Shown here piece by piece: positions 12,927 through 25,442 of a stretch of 64,000 nt of DNA. The DNA is from Choristoneura fumiferana. Its lineage: Eukaryota; Arthropoda; Insecta; Lepidoptera; Tortricidae. Both the position numbers and the translations under genes were made by a program. Position 1 is the first letter of the stretch. The number at the start of each line of letters is the position of its first letter. The stretch lies in assembly GCF_025370935.1 (NCBI RefSeq), contig NC_133481.1, positions 13,449,001 through 13,513,000 of the forward strand, in the 5' to 3' direction. The notes under the pieces were generated by a model. The model was not told the DNA's origin, did no database searches, and was given only the letters and a program-made list of their open reading frames with translations.

Positions 12927-13989
12927 TCAAGATGAAGGGTTGTAGTGCATTGATATAAGCCTCCATTAAAGTTGAATCCTTGAATCAACGAACGATATAA
13001 TCAACGTTAATCACCAAAAACCTTTACTTGTCTATCTACCTTCTAAGCTAACCTCGTTTTTCACCCAACTGCCCGAAGGAGGGTTTACTAAGTACCTACC
13101 TAAATACATTACTCGTTGACATACATACATACATAGAGATGGTGAAAAATATGAGACACAAGCGACCTCGAGTAGGTGAGACAGTGTGTTCCCCTCATAG
13201 GTTTTTAAACACAGGAACTGAGGGGGCCCTTTATCCTCCCGATAAGTATACGTTTACGACAAACTCGTAAAACACGGATCACCGCGGAGGATTTTTGATA
13301 TGTAACGATTCTATTCAAATGCGAACTTTACGACTATGCCCATTATGATTTTACCGACGTCATATTTTTTTTCTCCAAGCCGTGATTATGAGCGGTGCAT
13401 CAAAGGAATTTCAATAAAAAAATGTTATTTCTTTTTAATCACTTCCCTTTTTATTGCGTCCCGTGAATTTAGTGCTGATCTTTTCAATTTTGCTCGGTGG
13501 TAAGTACGTACCTACTGGATGTTATGTTTATTTGTTGGTTTTATGTCACCAATTTTCAATTTTACTTTTTTATTGTTCCTGTTTCTTTAATTTAACTTTT
13601 TTATGACATCTCATAAATTTAGTGATCGTCATTAACCTGTTGTGAATTTACATTCGAAGTACTTTACAAACTTTCTTTCAAGATAATCTGGTAATATTAA
13701 AAGCATATAAGTAAGTTAATTAAGAAGCGGGAGTAAGTATGAGTCTTGGTTTAAGGGCAAAGGTGGTAGGTATTAGGCAATTTTCCCACCGTCAACGATA
13801 GTGAGAAGCGAATAGAAGAATCAGAAAATAGATACGCTGCTGTTAGGTACAGGTATGTCCCTTTTTTTAACCGACTTCATAAAAGGAGGATGTTCTATGT
13901 TCCAATGTTTGTATTTTTTTTGACATAGGAGTCACGGGATCTACATCTAGTGTACATTCTTGAGTAAAATATTGTCGATAGCCTATAGT

Positions 13990-14523
13990 GGGCTCGGACT
14001 TTTGGAATTGACGTGCCAAATTACGTTTGAAAATTCCCATGACCTTTATATTGAAGGAAAACATCGTGAGGTTACCTGGACAGGTTGCGGACAGGTCGAC
14101 ACCTGCAAAGAAATTCAATCATCATCATCATCCCAGCCTATATATGTCCCACTGCTGGGCACAGGCCTCCTCTGCGGATTGGGAACTTCACACGCACCAT
14201 TGAATTGCTTCGCAGGTTTGTGCAGGTTTCCTCACGATGTTTTCCTTCACCGCATAGCTCGTGGTAAATTTCAAATGTAATTCCGCACATGAATTTTGAA
14301 AAACTCAGAGGTGCGAGCCGGGGTTTGAACCCACGACCCTCTGCTTGAGAGGCGATAGGTCAAACCACTAGGCCACCACGGCTAAAGAAATTCAATAGTG
14401 TACCAATGTGAAATTCCCAATCCGCACTGGACCCGCGTGGGAACTACGCGCCAAACCCTCTCATTCTGAGTGAAGGCATATTTTGTCCTACAGTAGGATA
14501 TATATTTGCTGAGATGATGTGAT
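13990..14523 (+). mobile_element. older SINE family 1 copy, split by a younger SINE
   Basis: GAAGGAAAACATCGTGAGG (near 14054) and, after the insertion, GAAATTCCCAATCCGCACTG and CCGCGTGGGAACTACG line up in order with the intact copy at 29544-29864. The tail is TATATATTTGCTGAGATGAT. The 5' tRNA-like head is too decayed to see. Confidence 0.75.
14120..14383 (-). mobile_element. SINE family 1, intact copy with 13-bp target-site duplication
   Basis: On the minus strand: AGCCGTGGTGGCCTAGTGG (A-box region), GGGTTCAAACCCCGGCTCGC (B box), GAAGGAAAACATCGTGAGG, and the tail GCCCAGCAGTGGGACATATA into a GAT run. A perfect 13-bp duplication, AAAGAAATTCAAT, flanks it at 14107-14119 and 14384-14396. The ORF at 13960-14280 only crosses it. 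Confidence 0.93.
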
Positions 14524-14693
14524 AAGCTTGAATGTAGTTTCCTTGTCATCAGTAGGACAGCTGCCTTAGGCGATGAACGAGTGTAATTTTCCTACTACTT
14601 AATTATACGAGATACTGAGATATTCACGTTACTGGAATATCTTGTAAGAAAGTAAGAAAACACAACTTAAGTTTAAATACAACTTGACTGGAC

Positions 14694-14840
14694 TTAGAGG
14701 CTGTTTCTCCATCCATTGATTAGTGTTAACCGACGGTTAAATGTGATGCCGTCTCCGTCTATTCGAACAAAACAAATAGAGACGGCATCAAACCTAACCG
14801 CGAGTTAACACTAATCAATGGATGGTGAAACAGCCCCTTA
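14694..14840. mobile_element. palindromic MITE with TTA target duplication
   Basis: The two halves of 14697-14837 (141 bp) are inverted copies: GGCTGTTTCTCCATCCATTG at the left and CAATGGATGGTGAAACAGCC at the right. The homology runs ~60 bases inward around a short centre. TTA occurs on both sides (14694-14696, 14838-14840), which suggests PIF/Harbinger-type mobilisation. Confidence 0.85.
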
Positions 14841-16108
14841 GTCGCTTATTAATTATTCTTGTTTAACACACATGTCTTTTTAATGTCCTACATCCTTTGC
14901 CGGCCTATGATTTACTTTATGCGCATATTAGAGCAACGCGTTATCATAAAACTACAGTAATAATCGTCAAAAAGTAAACAAATCCCATTTTATGACCAAC
15001 ACAAGCTCACTCAAAAATTGATCTAATTTATAGTCATGTGATGTCGTAAGATCTCATTAAGAAAAAAAATACGCAATGAAAAACATGTGGCCCATACAGC
15101 GTGAGAACATAAAAGCGAATCCGATGATAAAAAGACACAAAGATGCTGTATTCATACACATCTTATAATAACATAAGGTCACAGTAGAAACTTTTCAACA
15201 CTACACTTAATAATGTGGTACCGTGGATTTAAGACGTTCTTATAATTTATTACGTTGCTCATTTTACGCACTCATACGCTTTGTTTTTGCCTCCAGTGTA
15301 TATAGAGTGTACCTTCTTTTACATTAGCGAAAGAGAGAGAGAGAAACAGAGACAAATACATTTAAAAGAAAAAAAAGCAGCGACGAGTGTTACGGCAAAC
15401 CGCAACGTTGTTTTTCAGTGGGGCTCATTTAAAATGTACCTAAATGTTTTTTTTTATTCAAAAACACCTTTAACTTAGCGATGAGCTTCGTAAATATAAT
15501 TTGAATATTTTATAAGCATATAATAAGACTTCATTAATTCCATATTCAAGATTCAGATTAATTGTCAGAGCTTTTCTAATGTATTCTTTCAAACCAACCA
15601 TTTACATATTTTTGACATTTAAAAAATTACTGAAGAACCTATTTAATAAAAGCCAACAAAGAAACTTGCGCCACTGATAGTTAACTACTGTGTTAATATG
15701 ATCGGCGTAATTAAGTCAACACAATGATTTTATTTTGTTTATTTTCATAACAGTACGAGTTGTAAAGGACCGCAAATATAAGAACCTAAGTAGATAAGAT
15801 GAATATCACCCTTAACGGTTCTTTTTTTAAAAACTTGTTTCTGAGAGATTTCCTTGATTTTAAACGAGAGCATGGTTATATCTTTCACCATCTCTAAATG
15901 ATTCTCGTATTTTGACGTTACTTGCATTAATAATTGAGTTACAGTTGCAATACAGTTTTTTATGAAAAATCTCAGTTTTGATAGTTCTAGAAGCCTTCTA
16001 GAAAATTTGATTATTGAAAATTATTGCTTATCAGCATCAATGATTTTAAACGTAAAAATACGTCAATATGCTCACTAAACTACCGAAAAATATGGTCTGA
16101 ACGTAGCA

Positions 16109-16230
16109 ACCTGTGGTAGTGTAGGGGTATGGCACGCAGCACGGAATGCTGAGGACCTGGGTTCGATTCCCAGCGCTGGTCTCTTTTTCTGGTTTTCTGT
16201 GCATCCATGTCTCAGTTTGTATTTTCGACA
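16109..16230 (+). mobile_element. tRNA-derived SINE, family 2 (copy 2, plus strand)
   Basis: TGGTAGTGTAGGGGTATGGC (A-box region), GGTTCGATTCC (B box, 16160-16170), then CAGCGCTGGTCTCTTTTTCT and CTCAGTTTGTATTTTCGAC. The head is tRNA-like, but the shared tail with two other copies shows it is a SINE, not a working tRNA gene. Confidence 0.82.
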
Positions 16231-17160
16231 ATAATTACTTATAGTATAAACTTGAAGCAAATCAAGGGCCCCATGATAAAATTTGCTACAGGCCCCGCGC
16301 TGGCTTAATACGGCTTTGCTTTAATGGAGACAGTTAGCGTAGATTATGGTAGAAACCTACCCAGAACAGAACAGGATAAACGGTTTTCAATGACGCTGCT
16401 TTCAAAAGCATCAACAAACGGTTTTGACCTTCTAATCAAACCAAACCAAGCCTGTTTACATTCAGAAAACAACTTGCATGCTTTAGATCACCTCTTTTGC
16501 GTTATTCATCCAAACCCGCTAATTAACGAACAACGCAAAAGATAACAAAATAGAGTTTCCTTACGATTTCCCCGAAACTGATTAAGGTCAGGTCAACAGT
16601 CTGATACATTGTGTTTAGTCCCAGTCCTGAGTTACGCAAGAGCTGAGGGCGATGAAACTTTAGAAGCCCACCGTTCCGAGAAACGTGCTCAGTAGAAAAA
16701 CATTTGTGGATTTATCGATTCAAACACGATATTGAAACATAGTCGGGATTCAAAGCATAACTCGTTTGGTTGAATAAGGCAGATTTAATTGGTAATTTGG
16801 AATGGTTTTAAAATTCCATTGTACTGAAAAGGTTTAGTGGCCCTCGGATTTCTTTTGTTGTAGATTCATAGACGGCACTCTTCTACAGATAGCGTGTTTC
16901 CTCCCAAATACAATTAAACATGCATAAAAATTTGAGAGTTTTCTAGTAAAAAGAGTCAAAGAATTTCAGGAGCAGTATCTGAATTAGATCAGCTGTATCT
17001 ATAACTTGTTTGAGACTTTACTGTGCCTGGAATGTAAGGTCAGTACCAACTAGAAATTATTGATTAACATTGAAGCTTAACGGAACCAAAATATCACGGC
17101 ATACAATACAGTGTGATTATTTGTCATTCATGAACAGAAGTTTTATTTAGCATAACTGCT

Positions 17161-17420
17161 ATCTATATAAATAAAAATGAATCGTAAAATGTGTTGCTAA
17201 GCGCAAAACTCGGATTTCGTCTTAGTGTTCATTGTCAGGAGAAATCATAGAAAAATTCTAGTATAAAGCCATCGGGTTTAGTGCAAAAAATCGTTCGTAT
17301 CCCATTCTTTCTCCCAGAATAAAGTAGGATTTTTAAAATACGCGCAAGGTTACATAATAAACAATTTAAACTCATATACTCACACGAAAATAACATAGAC
17401 ATATATAAAATATTAACTCT
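17161..17420. repeat. unclassified lepidopteran repeat
   Basis: Starts ATCTATATAAATAAAAATGA with GTAAAATGTGTTGCTAAGCG, a recurrent moth repeat start as I recall it. The far boundary is approximate. Confidence 0.45.
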
Positions 17421-18446
17421 GATATAACATCAGAGCCATTTCAATGTTAATTTATTTAAATCAAACAGCGAACAAAAGCGTGACCTTTTCGCCAACTTCA
17501 TTTAAAATTACAAAATGTAAGAAACAATTAACTGATACAGACTGTTTATCGCAAAATTAACTTATAATAAGAACAAGATGAGGCGTCGAATGGAACGAAA
17601 CCAATTATACCGGTCTCGAGGTATTTTTTAAGTATATTTTTATTGAGGTTACCAATTTCTTTCAGTGAACAAACAACATAATAAAGAGGGGCTGCAGGCA
17701 AGCTAGCGTGATAATAGCGTCGAGTTAGCTCGCAAGCTCGTACCAGACAAAGATATAGCACCGTTCAGTTGCAAACGGAGCTTACCCTGCAGAATTTGTC
17801 ATAGGTGTGCGACCAATATGTGACGAATAAGTGACCGAACATGAGAAAAACATGGAAGTTTGGAACGTTCCCGCAGCTGTGCCCTAAGCCCTGCGTAGCG
17901 CGCAAAGAGCCGTCATTATTCCGCATCATAAATAACGTACTCCAACTATACAAAAACGCTAACCCTTCATTGCCTCTTCCTTTTACGATTCAGAGAAAAG
18001 AAATAAAATATGTGCGAGCCAAAACAAAGGCCATAAAACCAAAATGACAGGGCCACACGCTTTTCACGGCAACGGGGAGCAAAAAGGCGAACTATAATTT
18101 CGCATTATGTAATACTCGGAAGAGCTGTTTGGCTGGTTCGAATGCAGGCAGCGTGGGTTAAAAATAACCCAAGGTTAGCCCGCCGGCAGATTGGCGAGGG
18201 TCCCTTTGTGAGATCAAGGTCCACCGGTTCCACGGGATGCCTGTAGGCACCGGCGGCGTGTTTTCGTCTCGAACAATGCGCTCGCGCGGGCATCGATCAA
18301 ATGATTTTGCATGGGATACCATGCCACATCAATATTAACAAAATAATCTTCAATCCATTTGACCTTTTGGAACAGAATATAATACTTGTGATGTAAATTA
18401 TTACGTAAACAACATTGTAAATCTGCTTAAAATATATATATGTACA

Positions 18447-18576
18447 CTACCTCGTTGAGTTTCTTGCGGGATTCTTCTCAACTGAGTTTATTCCGAACGT
18501 GGTAGATTTTATTGAGATTCATAAGTGCTTGTTATAGCTTAAATTGAATAAAGCTATTTTGAATTTGACTTTGACT
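18447..18576 (+). mobile_element. non-LTR retrotransposon 3' tail with TTTGAC end
   Basis: GTTGAGTTTCTTGCGGGATT, CATAAGTGCTTGTTATAGCT, then AATTTGACTTTGACTT. The same end occurs at 24277-24360. Confidence 0.65.
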
Positions 18577-21567
18577 TGTTGTTTGTTACTCTATGTAAAA
18601 GAGATAGGTTTATTCCCTGTCTTACATAAAGATCGAGCACCACAAAGTTGATTTTGTTGCAAAAAAAGCAAAGTTTGCAATCTAACTTGCGAACAGAGGT
18701 TACCCTCAAATAGGCACAATGTTATGAAACAATAATAAAATATGAGAAAAAAAATCTGTTAAACGAAATTGTATTAAAATGTTGTCTGCGAAACAACGTA
18801 CAACCGTTATTGATTTATATACGAGAAATATTTTTACAATTCACCTTCCTCATTTCAAACTGCGCAAAATACTCGTGTTATGAAACAAAACAAGCGCTCG
18901 CGCATAAAAAAACGAGGCATTTCTGCAGTCCTTGAACAACCCTCCGTTAGCAGGTGCGTGCTTCGATGCACCTGCTTGTATGCACTGACCTATAAAAGTT
19001 ATAATTAAGTAATTTATAACAACAATTATGCCTTAGATGTGGGTCAAATAACAACTTTTAGGGTACCTACTACCTAAATATAAAGGTGTTGGAGCGAAAT
19101 GGAAATAACTGAAGATCTGTAAGTAGTAAGTATCTACCAAATAGGTGATGTAATCTTCTCCATGGACAGAATTGTAGATTCTTCATCATCAACAGTTTGC
19201 TAGTAAAACACACAATTGATTGAACGAGCACGAAGCGTGGGCGAACCGTCTCCGTTTCAGCTTGAGCAATAATGCTTAAGTACCGATGCCCAGCTGCTTA
19301 TATATTCTCCTCTACGAATTGCATTTCTCAACTGATTTTTATTAGGATTTGTGAGCAGATTTGATAATTGCATAAGAAGAGAAGAGAGAGTACTGAGCGT
19401 AATTAATGAATACTTGTTTGAGTATAAGCGGTTCATCTTTATTTTGTAACACGTATTATTTCAACGAAAGCGTTGAGCTTCAATAAAGGTAATGCTATCA
19501 ATCTGCCGAAGGGTATTCGGCTATTTCCAAATTTGCTTGTAAATAAACCCAATGAATCGCAAGATTGCGGAAGTGATCCCATCAATGATTTCACAGTTCC
19601 ATAGAACAAAGGAGACGTAGCTACCTGTTCAATTGCATAACGTATGCAGAACCCCATTCTTTTAAAGCAAGAGCGATGTCGTGTTCTTGACCAAAATGGT
19701 TTTTTTTGTACGACACATTGCATCCGTTCGGTTGCTAAAGGAAATAGGGGCTCTGTAAAGTTGCACAAGCCCTTAGTACATATGACTACAAAGTTACTAG
19801 ATATATTATATCTACTGGTATATGTACTCGTATGTACGCATCACCTTATCCGACGAAGATTAAACGGCTTTGGAAAATAACTGAAACCGTCTTTTGTCAA
19901 CACACCTATTTTTGCATATTACTTATATTATGGCAGCCCGAGTGATAGGAGGCGGTACATTATTATAAGGCACTGATTAAATATATGTATTTACCTAAGT
20001 TGCTGGATGTCTTAAAAACTAACATAGTGCCTGTCATTTTCCCGGACTGAGAGAATAAGTATATACAAATTTGAAAGCATGAAAAAGTAAGCTCTTCTAT
20101 TTCTCTGACAAACAGGTTTAGGCGCCTACTTTTTGCGAATCAATAATTTTCGCACTTTTTCTTTTATTCTAAATGTAAGGCTTTATTACCTCTTTTAACT
20201 GTCATAATTTTATATCAACGGGGAACGCCGGGAAGGGTTTTTGTGTGGAAATATACTTACAAAAAGTTGTACCTACCTTTTTGATCAGATAAAGAAAGAA
20301 ACTTTATTTTTGTACAGTAGATGTAGACATAAGAGATTGTAGGTAGCCTGAAGTATTTAATATAAATTTTAACCTAATACCACACGTTCCTGGGAAAAGG
20401 GATTTTGACAGACAGATAGACTACAAAGTGATCTTATGACCCTAACAATTGGAGTCCTAGAGGAAAGATTATACATACATATTTAAGCACTTATCTACTA
20501 GACGATTTTTTATGGAGCTTACAAGTTTGTACGACATTCTGATTTTCTTGCCTTGCCGCTAAAATTTACTCGTAATTTTTCCTTACTAACTCAGTTAATC
20601 ATTTCTCAATAGCACTTTCATTCTATCTATTTATTTGAAGTTCCAGCAAACAGACCTTACATCAAAACAAGACAGTTGCCTGACAACACTCGGGTGTTGG
20701 AAACAATCCTTTGCGCTTCGCTACGCATCGGCAGAGGCAGAGGGGTCTAAAAGGAAGCGGCGATAGTAAGAAGCTTTCACTAAACTTTGGCTAAGCTTTG
20801 GGAGAAGATTTAAAGCTTCCAGATTTCAAGAGGCGTTTTGTTCGGTGACCTTAAGCGGTGCGCTGGATTTGGGTTGATGATAGTTTTGATATACCTAATC
20901 ATTTTGTGCCAAGTCGCTCAACACGAGCGAGAGAGCTAATGCTCGGTACCTTACGTCAAAAGACAATTGATTTTGTATTGATTTTGCATTAAAAATTATT
21001 CGCGAAGCTTTTAGATACCTGTAAAATCGTTCAACTAAGGACGTCCCAGGATAAAAGAGAACAAAGGATTGATATTAAGTTAGACAGTTGTAGAAGTGTT
21101 TAACTCATGTCGGTTAACAGAGAATCTCAGACTTGTTCAAGTCACATTTTATTTTGTCTGTTTGTAAAATTACATTCCCGTCATGATGCATGTGAAAAAG
21201 TCCACAAGCAGTCGTAATTTCTCTAAAGACAATAAATTATGCAGAAAACTTAGCACTCTTTCTAAATGTATTTTGTCACTGAAAGATAAAAGAGTAGAAA
21301 TAAATTTATGATTTTGGGTACATAAAGCAATTATCGCCGGATAGCCTGGAATCTAGATCCTAGTGGTAGAATTGGCCTACGAAGCTTAAAGTCTCCGACT
21401 AGATCCCCGGTCGGGGTTGATAGTAGTATAAAGGATACGAATGTTTGCTCTCGAGGCTTGGATGTTTGATTATGTATTTATCTATAGTACCTATGTAGGT
21501 ATATAAATACCTATATGTTTATTCGTAGCCTAGTACCCATAATGGGTATAAGTTTTGCTTAGTTTGA

Positions 21568-21830
21568 TACAGTCACCAGTACTTACCAATATCCGACACG
21601 GCAAAGTGTGCATAAATATCTGATACGTACAGTCGAGTTCATAAACTTGTGAGCAAAAATTTGATCACGCTTCTACGCCGTCAACAATAGAGTCGTGTTC
21701 AGATATTTTTGATCAAATTTTTGCTCACAAGTTTATGAACTCGACTGTACGACTCTATTTCTAGGGCCGGTAGGACAAGTCAGATATTTTTGCACGCTCT
21801 GCTGTGGCAGATATTAATGCAGGTGACTAT
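21568..21830. mobile_element. older palindromic MITE, interrupted by a younger MITE
   Basis: Left arm CAGTCACCAGTA, GACACGGCAAAGTGTGCA and AAATATCTGA (21570-21624). Right arm TCAGATATTTTTGCACGCTC, GCTGTGGCAGATATTAATGC and AGGTGACTATA (21780-21831). They are diverged inverted copies flanked by TA. The younger element sits between the arms. Confidence 0.75.
21628..21749. mobile_element. MITE with ~38-bp perfect TIRs, nested
   Basis: CAGTCGAGTTCATAAACTTG at the left (from 21630) and CAAGTTTATGAACTCGACTG at the right (to 21747) are identical inverted ends that continue through GAGCAAAAATTTGATCA. TA borders both ends. The 118-bp length and TA duplication suggest a Tc1/mariner-derived MITE. The arms appear undiverged, so the insertion is recent. 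Confidence 0.9.
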
Positions 21831-22002
21831 ATTGGAGCTGTTGGTGTCAATCGTCGCATGGTATTTTATTTATTTCTTTATTAAACCAAAATCTTTTCAA
21901 TTTGTGGAGCTGGGTAGGAGTGAACATGAAATTACCATTTAGAAAACATGGTCAGATTGGTCAGTTGTGTCAAACGCACTGTCTCAGTATTTACCGCGTT
22001 CA

Positions 22003-22194
22003 GTACCCTTAGTGTAAGTTTTCGGTTACAAAATATGTCTCGATCGCGTTCGCGTTAAAATCTCAATTTGTATGGAAACACGAACATCGCAAACGTTCCG
22101 CTAGAGGCGCTGTTCGTGTTTCCATACAAATTGAGATTTTAACGCGAACGCGACCGAGACGTATTTTGTAACCGAAAACTTACGCCAAGGGTAC
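22003..22194. mobile_element. palindromic MITE, ~190 bp
   Basis: GTACCCTTAGTGTAAGTTTT at the left mirrors AAAACTTACGCCAAGGGTAC at the right. The arms of ~80 bases include GCGTTCGCGTTAAAATCTC and TTTGTATGGAAACACGAAC. They surround a ~26-base centre with CGCTAGAGGCGCT. A TA or GTAC target is likely. Confidence 0.88.
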
Positions 22195-22699
22195 AGTTTT
22201 CTTCACGAAATACCTGATCGAATTCATTATGTACGATTTTAACGCATCGTTATATCCAACACTTCAATGGCTATCCAAGTGGGTCACACAGATGTGCGGA
22301 CTTCAACTAACAAAGGATATTAATTCTTTGATATTCGTTTGACTGAAACGCAGTTCCTTCGCCAACGTATCTTTGCCATCACCAGACGTTATCTCCTTTA
22401 ATAATCCACCTTAGCTGCTTTTAAATACAGTGGGGCTCCTCATTCTTTTCGGAGGAACGTGTGAAGCTTTAGGGTGGTTGGATTGTAATTTGGCTGGTGT
22501 TGTTTGCACGTGTTCGGCTCCCCTAACTGCAGTCACCTGGCTGAGGTCCGCTGGAACTGGGTCACACGTCCCTCTTCCCTCCGGCCTCCTTAGACCGGTT
22601 TGGCTTTGTTCTGATGCAATTATATAGGGTACTGTCGGGGAAAGAAATAGCGTTTACGCGAGTGTTATTTCAGACAGGTAAGCTGCACACAAGTTAGTA

Positions 22700-22786
22700 A
22701 AAGTACCTACAACTAGTACTACTACTATTAGTATTTGTACCTAGTAGTAATATTAGTAGTATTAGTAGTACCTAGTAGTAGTGATA
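22700..22786. repeat. (TAG)n-like simple repeat
   Basis: Imperfect runs of AGTACTACTACTATTAGTA and GTAGTATTAGTAGTACCTAG. Confidence 0.7.
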
Positions 22787-24276
22787 GCGCTTGGAATATG
22801 ACATTCGAAGATGAGCTTTAGTTAGGTTAGACTATGTAAGTAAGTACCTTGACAAATTGCATTCAATATTTACTTAGTTACAACAGAATTAAATAAGGAT
22901 TTCACGCGTGCTAAAAGCACGCACGAGGCGCTTATGTGGCTCTTTAGCAGAAATATATATTTGTTTATTCTCCGGTTCAGTGTAATGAAAAGAAGCGCTG
23001 TTCTTTTTTAATTGACCGAAAATGGGTTAGGTATGGCAGAGATTGTAATTAAAAAAAGATTAAGAACGATTCACTAGTAGCTGAATAAAATTATTTAGTA
23101 AAATCTATGAACACACAAAAACGTGGCTCATTCGTAGCAGGAGAGACGAAAAAGCGTCACCGTAGATTCTTGAAGGAAATACAAGCATTTCTACTCATCG
23201 TGTTGTTAGTTATATTAACCTATACTAATTTTTCTATTTAGGTAACTATGCCTTGCACTTTAACTCAAGTAGTTTAGGTAATTAGGTAGGTAGGTTTTCA
23301 GGCAGGTAAGGTTACCTCTACCTAAAGTACTTATTAATTTATTTATCTTACTTAAAATATAGGTACCTAACTGGAACACATTGAAAATACAAAAAAAAAT
23401 GGTACGAGTGGAGCCGGAAATCGATTTCCGGGTTTTTCATCAATCAGGATGCGTACTGTATTGTATCCCTGCACCGCCTTGTAGTTTTATTTTCACGACA
23501 GTATGCTCTTGAGACATTTATTATTTTTAAATTTTGCGAATTATTAGTGGAAAATGTTAACGATCCATCAAAGGAAAGAACTGAAAACTAACAAAACAAT
23601 TTTGATCAGGTATTCTGTTTGTTTATCTTTTTTAACCGAACGCCCGAAGGAGGGTTATTGCAGAAAAATATGTCGTTTAGGTACTTACCTCTCTATTCAT
23701 TAAATATCTTCTTTGATAATTTTTAACTGCAGCCCGTGAGTCATGGCGATAAAAGTGATAACAAAACATAATTATCTTTTATCAACACAGACAGGTGGAA
23801 ACTGAACTATTAATTAAAATTTAAGTATTAATAAACACAAATTACATTGGCAGACTACTTACGAACATCCTGTGTTGAAAAAACTTAGACATATAAACAT
23901 TCCAGCATGCAGTTTATATTTTTAATTCTCAGAAATAATATCTATTAACCTACTCTTAAAATTGACAGTATGAGTAGATGACAAAATTGTTATACCTACT
24001 TAAATAAAATTACTAATCCTGTCCTGTGTCCTGGTCTGTCCCTCATTTATATTGCTACCTGCCTAAAGTATGATTCGTTCAAAAATATTTATTTTTTCCA
24101 TACAAACTGGGAGCAATTGCTAATAATATAAGCATGCCAATGGACAAGCTCACTGCATACTTATTAAAAATATTAAAATAAATTACCGTCATGTTTCAAC
24201 CTTAACCACCTTGACTAAGAACCGTGGATTCCCGTCTCGTCCCGTCCCGTGGATACTCGTCGGAAATACCTAAATA

Positions 24277-24360
24277 CCGTCGGTGGTAGATTTTTTTGAC
24301 ATTCATAAGTGCTTGTTATAGCCTAAATTGAATAAAAATAATTTGACCTTGACTTTGACC
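24277..24360 (+). mobile_element. non-LTR retrotransposon 3' tail with TTTGAC end
   Basis: CGTCGGTGGTAGATTTTTTT, CATAAGTGCTTGTTATAGCC, and the end GACCTTGACTTTGACC. Second copy of the tail at 18447-18576. Confidence 0.68.
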
Positions 24361-24414
24361 TCGATTACCAGTGCAATCCATCTCCATGTTCTAGTCTAGC
24401 TTCTAGCTTGTTCT

Positions 24415-24638
24415 AGTCTAGCTTCGCCCGCGTGGAATTCGGTTATCGCGTGCTATTCCCTCGATAATTGTGCATTTTACCGAGATAAAAGTAGTCTAAT
24501 GTCACTCTCTGACCCATAAACAATCTCTGTGCCAAAAATCACGTCGATCCGTCGCTCCATTTCGACGTGAAAGACGGACAAACATACAAACACACATACT
24601 TTCGCATTTATGATAATATTAGTATAAATATAAATAAT
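24415..24638 (+). repeat. GCTGTTGCCCGCG-type lepidopteran repeat
   Basis: CTAGCTTCGCCCGCGTGGAA opens it, AAATCACGTCGATCCGTCGC lies in the middle, and it closes TACTTTCGCATTTATGATAA. Opposite orientation to 12713-12926. Confidence 0.7.
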
Positions 24639-25102
24639 ATATGGATAAACATCCGTTCGCTTCAAAATGCCTTCAATGCTGACTGTACTTGACCCTTAAG
24701 AATAGAAATTCCCTCATGGGAATTCCCATGAACACGTGCGCGCGCGCAGGGAATCGTCTAAACCCGATTCACGCGATTATAAAGGGTATTTGATTACTCT
24801 TTTTCCAATAATAAAACGGCTCAAATGTTGTTGACTGTAATTGTACTTATGCCCTTTTTTAACGAACTCAGGGCAGGGGTTAGCATAATGATTACAAAAG
24901 AACAACGCAGTAATACGTACCTACTTGTATTTATAGTTACCATTCATGTTCAAGGAGTTAAGCCATTGTTTTTTTATTTAAATTGAAATGTACTTTACAA
25001 ATAGGTAAAATCATAATTTCCTAGGCGTGTTCTTCAACTATTTTGTAGGTTATGGTTGGTTGGATTTGGAGTCTTTTTGTATTTTTTTTATTTCAAACCA
25101 AA

Positions 25103-25282
25103 TCGAAAATACAAACTGAGACATGGATGCACAGAAAAACCAGAAAAAGAGACCAGCGCTGGGAATCGAACCCAGGTCCTCAGCATTCCGTGTTGCGTGC
25201 CATACCCCTACACCACCACTGGACAGGAGTACAGAGACGAATTTCTCCTATGCACACATATCTCAGGTTCCTTTTTTCAGGT
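25103..25282 (-). mobile_element. tRNA-derived SINE, family 2 (copy 3)
   Basis: Minus-strand copy of the 16109 element: same B box and same TCTCAGTTTGTATTTTCG end. Beyond the head it shares TCCTATGCACACATATCTCAG with the 10.1-kb copy. The next ~100 bases end in TTCGAAGTCGGTTAAAAAGG, the terminal motif of another repeat at 13.87, 48.79 and 57.8 kb. Confidence 0.8.
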
Positions 25283-25442
25283 TGTTTTTTTGTAGGTGTT
25301 TATTTTTACAAACAACACTCAACCACACGGAACCAAAAAAAACATGCAATCAAATTGAGAACCTCCTTTTTCGAAGTCGGTTAAAAAGGCTCAATTCTTT
25401 TGTCATAAAGATTTATCTGTGTACCTAGCGAAATTATAATAA

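Noticed and set aside
13960..14280. 106-codon plus-strand ORF
   Set aside because: It crosses the junction between two nested SINE copies, so it cannot be a gene.
16109..16190. tRNA gene
   Set aside because: A and B boxes are present, but the same sequence with the same non-tRNA tail occurs at 10.1 and 25.1 kb, so it is a SINE head.
19439..19768. 109-codon minus-strand ORF
   Set aside because: No motif, no splice or family evidence, and no similarity I can recognise; kept only as an unassigned open frame.
24715..24730. 16-bp perfect palindrome CATGGGAATTCCCATG
   Set aside because: Short palindromes are expected by chance in a window this size; no second copy or context suggests a function.
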